A stretch of 40,093 nt of DNA, from contig JABDCJ010000018.1 of assembly GCA_013288145.1 (NCBI GenBank), positions 1 through 40,093 of the forward strand, given 5' to 3'. How positions within the stretch are numbered: the first letter of the stretch is position 1; each line of letters begins with the position of its first letter. A program made the translations under genes and the position numbers. The notes beneath the pieces were generated by a model. It saw nothing but the letters and a program-made list of their open reading frames with translations, had not been told where the DNA came from and searched no databases. This DNA is from Nitrososphaerota archaeon (GTDB lineage Archaea; Thermoproteota; Nitrososphaeria; Nitrososphaerales; CADDZS01). Of this stretch, positions 23,162-29,750 are shown one piece after another.

Positions 23162-23926
23162 ATGGAAAGCTACTCTGCGCCACGAAACGTTGTCCGGCTT
23201 GCTCTGAGAAATTTCCGCTCGTCACTGGACCGAGAGTTTCTTGTGATCCAGCTTGTCCTGCCTCTATTCTTTATCTTCGTCGCGGGTTTTGGATACACTT
23301 TGATAGTGCCTGGTGTGGAAGGAATCTCCTACGAGACGTTCCTTGCCACCGGAGCTGTTGCGATGACGGTGATGTCCTCAAGCATGCTTTCCGGCACCAT
23401 GATCTGGTTTGACCGAAACTTTGGCATGTTCGAGCAGATCCTGATGGGACCATTCACGAGGCTTCAGTATGTGGTCAGTGTCGCCCTAACGATAGTAATC
23501 ACGGGAATCATGAGCTCAATCGTCGTGTTCTTGGTCTCTATTCTCGTTTCGCCCGGACTCATTTTGAATGTTCGTTCGATCCTGGAACTATTCGGGTCTT
23601 TGATCCTGGGCTCACTTTTCTTCGGTGGCTTTGGAATATTCGTCTCACTGCGCGTGAAATCCAGCGAGGCGCTCGCAGCGACGATGAACTTGATGTTTTT
23701 CGTCTTCACTTTCTTGAGCTCGGTTTTCTATCCTAGTTACAGCAAGTACCTGTTGCTCAGGATTATTTTCCAGATCAACCCACTGACGTACGTTGCCGAT
23801 CTCGTCAGAAACTCGCTAGTTGGGATTCCCGGCTTTAACATTCCATTGGAGCTTGTGCTCCTAATAGTAGAGAGCGTAATTCTGGTCTATATTGCATCGC
23901 TTGCGATTAGAAGGATCGAACTGTGA
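23162..23926 (+). CDS. ABC-2 type permease (DrrB-like)
   Basis: 254 residues from ATG. Six hydrophobic segments, with the ABC-2 signature region SSMLSGTMIWFDRNFGMFEQILMGPFTR between helices 2 and 3 and INPLTYVADLVRNSLVG before the last helix, the diagnostic pattern for drug or polysaccharide exporters. Partner of the ATPase three bases upstream. Substrate unknown. Confidence 0.93.
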   Translation: MESYSAPRNVVRLALRNFRSSLDREFLVIQLVLPLFFIFVAGFGYTLIVPGVEGISYETFLATGAVAMTVMSSSMLSGTMIWFDRNFGMFEQILMGPFTRLQYVVSVALTIVITGIMSSIVVFLVSILVSPGLILNVRSILELFGSLILGSLFFGGFGIFVSLRVKSSEALAATMNLMFFVFTFLSSVFYPSYSKYLLLRIIFQINPLTYVADLVRNSLVGIPGFNIPLELVLLIVESVILVYIASLAIRRIEL

Positions 23927-24049
23927 AAAACTAGATGCTAGCTATCGTGGAATTATCAACCCAGGAATGTAAAACGGTCCTAATTGTACAAAATTCAGCT
24001 CTAAATTGAGAAATGTTATTGAACGGAGACTCAAATCAGGAAGTTGGAT

Positions 24050-24287
24050 ATGGCCGCCGTAATTGATTACGATGCGAAAGTTGACATATTAACAGTAAAA
24101 TGGAATGAGGACGCTCCTATTAGCAGTGAAAAAATTACTCGATAGTGACGTAGTCTTGGAATACGATGACAAGGGAGACCTAATCGGCTTAGAAGTATGG
24201 AGCGCCTCCAATCGTGGTCTACTAAAGACGCTAGCCGATCTCGTCCGAGAGAAAAATGAAGTAATCGAATCAATAATGCGAAAGTGA
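24050..24287 (+). pseudogene. DUF2283 protein interrupted by a frameshift
   Basis: The first frame, from ATG 24050, encodes AVIDYDAKVDILTVKWNED and ISSEK, the N-terminal strands of DUF2283. After a run of six A (24129-24134) the matching C-terminal half, DSDVVLEYDDKGDLIGLEV, continues in the +1 frame to a stop at 24287. Removing one A gives an intact protein of about 78 residues. A 60-residue ORF from ATG 24105 contains only the second half plus a non-homologous start. Either real decay, an assembly error or frameshifting. DUF2283 proteins are small and of unknown function, often beside toxin-antitoxin genes, as here. Confidence 0.7.
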
Positions 24288-24306
24288 AAAAGAATAAATT
24301 TGATTT

Positions 24307-24519
24307 TTAGAAATCGGATCGCTTTCTATCCTTCAATACATCAGAGAATACCTCGTCAATGTCAGCGCCTTTCCATGAACCTGCGAATTCAAGAATTGAT
24401 TTTCTCTGTTGTTGACGGCTAATCCTCAAGATCGCATCTGAGAATGATTCATTCGACCTTTTGAGTTTCTTGAGGGCGAGGTATGCTTTCTCAGAAAGAG
24501 AAATCTTCTTCGTCAACAT
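24307..24519 (-). CDS. VapB-family antitoxin without a toxin partner
   Basis: 70 residues from ATG. TKKISLSEKAYLALKKLKRS followed by ESFSDAILRI and a C-terminal acidic/hydrophobic tail (FAGSWKGADIDEVF) match archaeal VapB antitoxins, whose C-terminus wraps a PIN-domain RNase toxin. The expected downstream vapC is absent: the next sequence on that strand is antisense to the DUF2283 gene. An orphan antitoxin, possibly a remnant or acting on a distant toxin. 26 bases separate it from the DinB-like gene upstream. Confidence 0.8.
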   Translation of the reverse strand: MLTKKISLSEKAYLALKKLKRSNESFSDAILRISRQQQRKSILEFAGSWKGADIDEVFSDVLKDRKRSDF

Positions 24520-24545
24520 AGAAACCTCGATCCTGGGCCTCTTTC

Positions 24546-25067
24546 TTAGCTAACCATTTTCTCTGAGGACTCGCGTGGATTATTCCAAAACCACTGCATC
24601 TGTGGCGGCTCGATATCGTCCTGCCATAATAGCGCGATAAGTTCGCCCAGGTGGTAGATCTGCTCGGTGAACGACTGGAACAGGGATTCCTCTACAGACA
24701 GATCGAAAACCTTCCCGGATGAAAGAACGAAATTTATACGCCGGTCAAACTCGCTACTCTTGATCGCCGCGCTCTTCAGGTATTCCTTTGTCCTTGCCTC
24801 AACTTTGTTTAAGTGTTCGATTACTTCATCCATCGTCTGGTAATCATCTGCCTTTTTCTCTCTCTTGTACTCCTGCGATTTGTTGTGAATCACCCAGTTG
24901 ACAATCCAGTCCTCGTTGTCTATTATGTGGATCAAAATGTTTCTCATGCTGTAGAAGCTCGCTTCCCGGTTTTTCGTAACTTCAGACCAGGGTAGTTCCG
25001 AAAGTTTGATTGCAAACCGCCGTCGAACCCGCGAAGAATAATTGTACAGCTCAGGTATGCTCATCAA
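24546..25067 (-). CDS. DinB-like four-helix metal-binding protein
   Basis: 173 residues from ATG (second Met adjacent). Four long helices with the DinB/YfiT layout: SMRNILIHIIDNEDWIVNW (about 41-59) with His47, and SLFQSFTEQIYHLGELIALLWQDD (about 128-151) with His138. The three His of the canonical metal site are not all certain by eye. Members include thiol transferases and DNA-damage-induced proteins. Co-directional with the methyltransferase 27 bases upstream and the VapB gene downstream. Confidence 0.8.
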   Translation of the reverse strand: MMSIPELYNYSSRVRRRFAIKLSELPWSEVTKNREASFYSMRNILIHIIDNEDWIVNWVIHNKSQEYKREKKADDYQTMDEVIEHLNKVEARTKEYLKSAAIKSSEFDRRINFVLSSGKVFDLSVEESLFQSFTEQIYHLGELIALLWQDDIEPPQMQWFWNNPRESSEKMVS

Positions 25068-25094
25068 TCTAGAATTCTCAAACCTCTTTGCACG

Positions 25095-26045
25095 TTAATC
25101 TTTTTCCGAACCGTACCTCTTCCTTGCATTCTTGACCATCTCTTCTTCCTCTCTTTCTGCATAAGGGATGTAAAATGCTCCAGGCTTTATGGATTCAATG
25201 CCTGAATCAATCACCGGCTTCATCACTTTGTTTAACTCAAATCCGATAAGGTGCCTGAACGAGCCCTTTGCGACCAAAGCGGTCGTACCATTGCCCATGA
25301 ACGGATCCATGACGAGATCTCCGGGCCTGGTCGAAAAATCAATGCAGCGCTGCACCAGTTCGTTCGGAAGTTTTGTCGCGTTCTTCACTTCTCCCCTGTT
25401 GTAAGTCCTGTTGATATCCCACACGTCAAGCGGATAGTGCATGATCTTGTTAAAGTAGTAATCCTTCGTCGACTTTGCAAGGAAAAGCAGGTGATAGTGG
25501 CTGGTCACAAACTTTCTCCCGGTAAATACGCCAAACTGGTACTTCCAGATGACGTGATTTACTAAATTCAAGTCGGTCTTTTCTACTGCAGAAAGAATAT
25601 CGTAGAGGTTTGTCCACCCACTGAAAATCCATGCGGTCGCTGTTTTCTTCATCAGTCGCGAAAGCTCCCCGATCCATTTTTCCGAGAATTTTCCGTAATC
25701 ACCGGCGACCTCTTTGTAACCCCGCCTTACATAGCGGTCGTCCCTGTTGTAAAGTGCCTCTTTTCCGGTGAAGGAAAGACCGAACGGCGGATCCGCAATT
25801 ATGCAGTCAACCGATTCAGAGGGTAGTTTTTTCATACCGTCAACGTTGTCTTCGTAAAATACTTGGTCAATGGAAACAGGCTGCGATGATTCGTAGAGTT
25901 CTCTTGCTTCTTCAAAGGACCAGTCTTCCGTTGGTCTGAATCGAGCTGCCGCCAGATGAGGAACGTATCTATTCTTCCTTGCGCGCTTTAACCCGGCTTC
26001 TGGATTGACGGTCACTTTTACGAACTGAGAGCGATTCACCCTCAT
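25095..26045 (-). CDS. orphan site-specific DNA methyltransferase (beta class, N4-C/N6-A)
   Basis: 316 residues from ATG. Motif IV DPPFGLSF (85-92) comes before the AdoMet-binding motif I region VMDPFMGNGTTALVAK (about residues 243-260), the order defining beta-class amino-methyltransferases. YHLLFLAKSTKDYYFNKIM lies between. It methylates exocyclic amino groups of A or C in a specific DNA sequence; the target cannot be read from sequence. No restriction endonuclease is adjacent, so it may act in regulation or repair, or be a remnant of a modification system. Starts right after an A/T-rich tract. Confidence 0.93.
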   Translation of the reverse strand: MRVNRSQFVKVTVNPEAGLKRARKNRYVPHLAAARFRPTEDWSFEEARELYESSQPVSIDQVFYEDNVDGMKKLPSESVDCIIADPPFGLSFTGKEALYNRDDRYVRRGYKEVAGDYGKFSEKWIGELSRLMKKTATAWIFSGWTNLYDILSAVEKTDLNLVNHVIWKYQFGVFTGRKFVTSHYHLLFLAKSTKDYYFNKIMHYPLDVWDINRTYNRGEVKNATKLPNELVQRCIDFSTRPGDLVMDPFMGNGTTALVAKGSFRHLIGFELNKVMKPVIDSGIESIKPGAFYIPYAEREEEEMVKNARKRYGSEKD

Positions 26046-26118
26046 TGGAAATTTAAAAGATGCTTTCTACCTAATCTTATTCTGGCTAGATTTGGGTCAT
26101 CTCTAATATAGCACATGC

Positions 26119-27216
26119 TTGGCTCGAGAGTTCAACATGCCACAAGCCTTGACTGAGGTCATCGAATCACAGTCGAGCTTTGGGTTAACGTCCGGCGAAA
26201 AGATCAAGATTCTGGCAATTTACGCTCCGATTATAGCCGCGACAGTGTTCGGCTTTGTTGTGTCTTCAATAATCGGGAGCATGTCCGTAGTACTCGCCGG
26301 TCTGGGCATCGTTGCTTACGTTTTCGGTTTACGGCACGGGGTGGATGCCGACCATCTCGCGGCGATTGATAACACAACTAGGAAGTTGATGCAGGAAGGC
26401 AAACGACCGCTTACGGTAGGGACCTGGTTTTCCCTCGGGCACTCGACGGTTGTAGTCGGGATGATAGTCGCGTTAGTCTTTTCGACGCGAGCGATTGCCG
26501 GAACAATACCGTTACTTCAGAGTTCCGGGGCGATAATTGGCACCGCAGTTTCGGGTACTTTCCTCTGGCTGCTTGGCCTTGTCAATGTCGTCATTGTTCT
26601 GGGAATCTACAGGATTTACAAACAGCTGAGAGCTGGCGAGCTAAACCAGGGGCAACTCGAAGAGCTCCTGAACAAGCGCGGCTTTCTTAACAGATACTTC
26701 GCGCCGCTATTCAAAATAGTTCGAAAGCCTTGGCAGATCTATCCGATTGGAATTCTCTTCGGGCTTGGATTCGACACCGCGAGCGAGATAGCACTGATTG
26801 CAATAAGCGTCGGCATTGGGGTTTCCTCATCGTCTGTACCAATCTGGATGATTCTAATTCTGCCTTTCATGTTCACCTGCGGTATGGTGCTCGTTGATAC
26901 TACAGACGCAGTTGCTATGCGCGTTGCATATGGTTGGGCATTCCTAAATCCGATCCGGAAAATATACTATAATCTGACCATAACCGCGATTTCTGTGCTA
27001 GTTGCTTTCGTGATCGGAGGTGTGGAAGTTTTGCAGGTACTTTCCGGCGAACTGAACTTGAGCGGCACTTTCTGGAGCTGGTTGAATGGTTTGGACTTTG
27101 AGACTCTTGGCTACGGCATAATTGCGATTTTCATCCTGTCCTGGATTGCGTCAATAGCAATATACAAGATCAAGGGTATAGAGACGCCACAGTTAGTTAT
27201 TAGAAAGAATTCTTAA
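26119..27216 (+). CDS. NiCoT-family nickel/cobalt permease
   Basis: 365 residues from TTG (an ATG at 26137, seven codons in, fits better with the TATA-like ctaatata at 26102-26109). The NiCoT signature RHGVDADHLAAIDNTTRKLM (71-90, HX4DH metal-selecting motif) and LGHSTVV (about 108-114), with GLGFDTASEIALI later, are intact. About eight membrane helices are visible. Takes up Ni2+ and/or Co2+ for urease, hydrogenase or cobalamin; metal preference cannot be read here. Transcribed alone and convergent with a small membrane-protein gene. Confidence 0.95.
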   Translation: MAREFNMPQALTEVIESQSSFGLTSGEKIKILAIYAPIIAATVFGFVVSSIIGSMSVVLAGLGIVAYVFGLRHGVDADHLAAIDNTTRKLMQEGKRPLTVGTWFSLGHSTVVVGMIVALVFSTRAIAGTIPLLQSSGAIIGTAVSGTFLWLLGLVNVVIVLGIYRIYKQLRAGELNQGQLEELLNKRGFLNRYFAPLFKIVRKPWQIYPIGILFGLGFDTASEIALIAISVGIGVSSSSVPIWMILILPFMFTCGMVLVDTTDAVAMRVAYGWAFLNPIRKIYYNLTITAISVLVAFVIGGVEVLQVLSGELNLSGTFWSWLNGLDFETLGYGIIAIFILSWIASIAIYKIKGIETPQLVIRKNS

Positions 27217-27260
27217 CAAGGAAATTTAATTCAAAGGCAATATCATTTATCGAGAGATTC

Positions 27261-27283
27261 TCTCCCTGTTAACTTGCGGGAGA
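27261..27283. terminator. hairpin between convergent genes
   Basis: TCTCCC (27261-27266) pairs with GGGAGA (27278-27283) across an 11-base loop, midway between the NiCoT stop (27216) and the convergent small gene's stop (27288). The position fits a bidirectional terminator, but the T-run is weak. Confidence 0.35.
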
Positions 27284-27287
27284 TTAA

Positions 27288-27521
27288 TCAAACTTCGCCT
27301 CTCCTTAGTGCGGGCACGAGTTTGATTGCATACGCTATAGAAGCTATTCCAACAATAATTACGGTGATACCAACCAGGTTAACTGTACCACTCTGAGAGA
27401 CAGCTATTGACAATCCAAACAAAATTGACACGATGCCAACAGCCATAAGCAGAAGAATTGTGAACTCAGGATAGGAATTTGATGGGGAGAACACCATAAG
27501 ATATATCCAATATTCTGACAA
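27288..27521 (-). CDS. small membrane protein with two helices
   Basis: 77 residues from TTG at 27521, or 69 from ATG at 27497. Two hydrophobic segments (about 21-42 and 47-67) are followed by a short basic tail (KLVPALRRGEV). No homologous family recognised. Convergent with the NiCoT gene. The size is typical of archaeal small membrane proteins. Confidence 0.5.
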   Translation of the reverse strand: MSEYWIYLMVFSPSNSYPEFTILLLMAVGIVSILFGLSIAVSQSGTVNLVGITVIIVGIASIAYAIKLVPALRRGEV

Positions 27522-27660
27522 ATAGGAAACAGAACTCTCGGAAACCTAGAACCGTATAAGTCTGGCGCATTACTTTGTGAATCCCGGGGGCAACAAAAAT
27601 CAGGATCCCGTTCTCGTTTTTCACAATATGCTTATGAGTGCGAAAAGGTAAATTGGGGAT

Positions 27661-28254
27661 ATGGTCACGTTTGCGAAATCTGAGTCCTTGGATATAGCGC
27701 TCAACAAACTACTTGAGCTCAGACGCCAAAGAGAAAAACGCGACTACTTTGCATATTCGCAGACTCTTCTAGATGCGGCCGTCACATTACAAACCCGTTT
27801 CGGAGTTTGGGTAGATTCTGAGTTAAAAGATCTGATTGCACAAACAGATCTACTATTACCTATGAGCGATGGAGAGGCAAGGGAGCGACTTGAAAAACTC
27901 AAAGCGGAGTTATTGGAAATAAAGAAGCGTAAGCTGCCCGAGGCTAACAAGAGTTTGAAATCCTTTCTTGCAAAGATGAAACAAAAACGACTTTCAAAAA
28001 CATCTGAAGTGATTCATTCAATGGTTGATGATGTTGTTCCCTCTGTTTCGGTGATCGGCCGACTGAACCAAATGCGATCTGATATCGACAGCCTAGCAGA
28101 CATGACACTATCGGTTGGGGGAAAAGTCGAAGAAGTAACTCAGGAAGAAGTGAAAGATTTGCAGCGAAGTCAAGAGGACATTTCTTCAGGGCGTTTTGTA
28201 AAGTCTTCAAATCCGAAGGAAATCATTGACTACCTTAAAGCTTCAACTGACTAA
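27661..28254 (+). CDS. coiled-coil protein paired with a RelE-like toxin
   Basis: 197 residues from ATG. Charged helices predominate: 1-60 (LDIALNKLLELRRQREKRDYF), a long coiled coil at about 75-115 (ARERLEKLKAELLEIKKRKL) and a third helical region (140-175). No DNA-binding domain is visible. It lies 19 bases before a RelE-like toxin gene on the same strand, where an antitoxin would normally be, yet it is far larger than typical antitoxins. Either a novel antitoxin/regulator or an unrelated neighbour. Confidence 0.65.
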   Translation: MVTFAKSESLDIALNKLLELRRQREKRDYFAYSQTLLDAAVTLQTRFGVWVDSELKDLIAQTDLLLPMSDGEARERLEKLKAELLEIKKRKLPEANKSLKSFLAKMKQKRLSKTSEVIHSMVDDVVPSVSVIGRLNQMRSDIDSLADMTLSVGGKVEEVTQEEVKDLQRSQEDISSGRFVKSSNPKEIIDYLKASTD

Positions 28255-28273
28255 ATTTTTGTAGTACATTGAC

Positions 28274-28534
28274 TTGCCGAACGAAATAACAGTTACCAAT
28301 ACTTTCAGAAAAGGGTACAAAACTCTTTCAGCGGATCAAAGAAAGAAAGTTGATGAGGCAATTGAACTATTATCCCAAGTTGAGAATCCCAGAATCTTGG
28401 GAATTAGAAAAAAAGGGTTCCTTTCAGAGTTATTCGCGTACGAAATTGGACAGCACATCCGAATATTGTATTCTGTGCAAGGCGAAAAGGTTGCACTCTT
28501 GAGAGTTGGCTCGCACGCACAAGTATACCGATAG
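28274..28534 (+). CDS. RelE/ParE-superfamily toxin
   Basis: 86 residues, TTG start. The RelE fold is apparent: FRKGYKTLSADQRKKVDEAIELLSQ, GIRKKGFLSELFAYEIGQHIRILYSVQ, and KVALLRVGSHAQVYR at the C-terminus (RILY and the terminal H-x-x-V-Y-R pattern are typical of YafQ/RelE). Such toxins cut mRNA at the ribosome. Follows the coiled-coil gene by 19 bases and is presumably co-transcribed. Confidence 0.82.
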   Translation: MPNEITVTNTFRKGYKTLSADQRKKVDEAIELLSQVENPRILGIRKKGFLSELFAYEIGQHIRILYSVQGEKVALLRVGSHAQVYR

Positions 28535-28570
28535 ATTATAGGTTTCTTAAGCAAGTCCTTATCGATAGCG

Positions 28571-28792
28571 ATGAAGAGAAGCCGAAAATTAGTTGTTGTA
28601 GCTATTGCTGTGCTCATAATCTTCGCCTTTACTGCTCCTGTATTTTTTGCTTTCACGGCAAGATGGGGACCAATTGTTCAACAATTATCCAGTCCCGTTT
28701 ACAAATCGTTGAGTTGTAGTCTTTCTAATTATGGAACTTCAACTTTTGATGGTTCGTTTTATTTTAGTTGTTATCCACCCATACCATTCTGA
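28571..28792 (+). CDS. small exported or membrane protein
   Basis: 73 residues from ATG. A basic N-terminus and hydrophobic helix (KLVVVAIAVLIIFAFTAPVF, 6-25) look like a signal or anchor; the rest (26-73) has Cys pairs (CSLSN, SCYPP) and aromatic residues. A TATA-like tttcttaag (28543-28551) lies about 24 bases upstream, giving a leaderless start. No family recognised. The strong hairpin at 28803-28845 follows its stop. Confidence 0.5.
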   Translation: MKRSRKLVVVAIAVLIIFAFTAPVFFAFTARWGPIVQQLSSPVYKSLSCSLSNYGTSTFDGSFYFSCYPPIPF

Positions 28793-28802
28793 ACGGAGAT
28801 GT

Positions 28803-28845
28803 TGTCGAGGGTCTTTGAACGAGAAGACCCTCATGGCTTTCGACA
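28803..28845 (+). terminator. strong two-part hairpin after the small exported-protein gene
   Basis: GAGGGTCTT (28807-28815) pairs perfectly with AAGACCCTC (28824-28832), and outer TGTCGA (28803-28808) can pair with TCGACA (28840-28845) as an alternative extension. A moderately T-rich stretch follows. Probably the terminator of the toxin/small-protein transcript, though it may also take part in the folding of the downstream element. Confidence 0.5.
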
Positions 28846-28910
28846 CTTTGGGTTTGTGCAACAACAACCTAGTTCTGCAGTTTTGCGATTCTTAAATCAA
28901 ACTAAGGGAA

Positions 28911-29042
28911 GTGGGTCTCTACTCTTGCAAGTTTCCCTCTCCGAGCAAGGTGAGGGTAGTGCAGGATAGGCGGGTCTGAATGGTACCCTACTCACCGCGA
29001 AAGATCCTTCCGAAAAGCCAAATGAAAAGACGAGAGACCCCG
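28911..29042. ncRNA. candidate structured RNA, about 130 bases, in the 28793-29116 gap
   Basis: An 8-pair closing stem GGGTCTCT (28913-28920) with AGAGACCC (29033-29040) encloses two further helices: CTTGC (28924-28928) with GCAAG (28945-28949), and GGTGAG-GGTA (28949-28958) with TACC-cta-CTCACC (28984-28996), plus a possible short hairpin near 29006-29018. The multibranched layout resembles a non-coding RNA or a riboswitch-like fold. AGACCC/GGGTCT segments recur in the upstream hairpin at 28803-28845, permitting alternative pairing. No known RNA family was recognised. Confidence 0.35.
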
Positions 29043-29116
29043 TGAATTGAGATCCCCTTGAAACTCTCGTTCTGAAATTTAGGGCATCCGTTGGAAAGAT
29101 GAGTTGGACGTTACGG

Positions 29117-29494
29117 CTAGCTCTTATGGACGACTTCGAACGAATACCCATCGGGGTCGAATACGTCTGCGGCATAGTATCCCTCATAGTATTCCAGTCG
29201 TGCGCGGGGAGAAATGTGGTCCTTGGCACCAGCGGCCATGGCTGCCTTGTAGAATTCATCAACCTTGTTTTTATTTTCGGCCACGAAACCCCAGTGAATG
29301 GCTGCTGGATTGGGCTTCCCTTGCTTTAACCAGAAGAACGCCTTCTTGCCATCACCAAATCCCCAGAGATCGGCGTGCCCATCTTCGCCCTTGAATGGCA
29401 TGAAGTATTTGATCTTAAGAGGCTTCAAAGACGCCTCATAAAAGGCCAATGAACGTTTGATATCGCTGACTGTCAAAATAATATGGTCGAGCAT
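29117..29494 (-). CDS. VOC-family (glyoxalase/bleomycin-resistance-like) metalloprotein
   Basis: 125 residues from ATG. Two beta-alpha-beta-beta-beta modules are visible: MLDHIILTVSDIKRSLAFYEASL with metal-ligand His4, then AIHWGFVAENKNKVDEFYKAAMAAGAK with His67, and a C-terminal YYAADVFDPDGYSFEVVHKS with Glu120. These are the usual three metal ligands of the vicinal-oxygen-chelate fold. Substrate unknown; relatives act on aldehyde conjugates, aromatic rings or antibiotics. Likely of bacterial type, as VOC genes transfer often. Confidence 0.9.
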   Translation of the reverse strand: MLDHIILTVSDIKRSLAFYEASLKPLKIKYFMPFKGEDGHADLWGFGDGKKAFFWLKQGKPNPAAIHWGFVAENKNKVDEFYKAAMAAGAKDHISPRARLEYYEGYYAADVFDPDGYSFEVVHKS

Positions 29495-29750
29495 CGTTCT
29501 CCCTTTAGTGAGCGGAATAACCAGGAGAAATGCTAGTATTAATACAGCCCACGGTGAAGCAGGGAAGTTGCTAGCACCTGAGGAAGTATCGTAGTGGTAG
29601 TGGCCTAAGAATGACCGTCATTACAGGCAGCTTTGAAGTTGCTGGACCCAAGTTCATATGGAGTAGATAGACGGGCAGAGACTTTTGGAATTCCAGCGCT
29701 TGATATTCTCCTTTTTGTTGCCTTCTTAACAGCTAGAACAATATCTGCTA

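Noticed and set aside
28897..29262. 121-codon minus-strand frame covering the structured region
   Set aside because: Overlaps the VOC gene out of frame; Arg/Ser/Pro-rich with no fold pattern.
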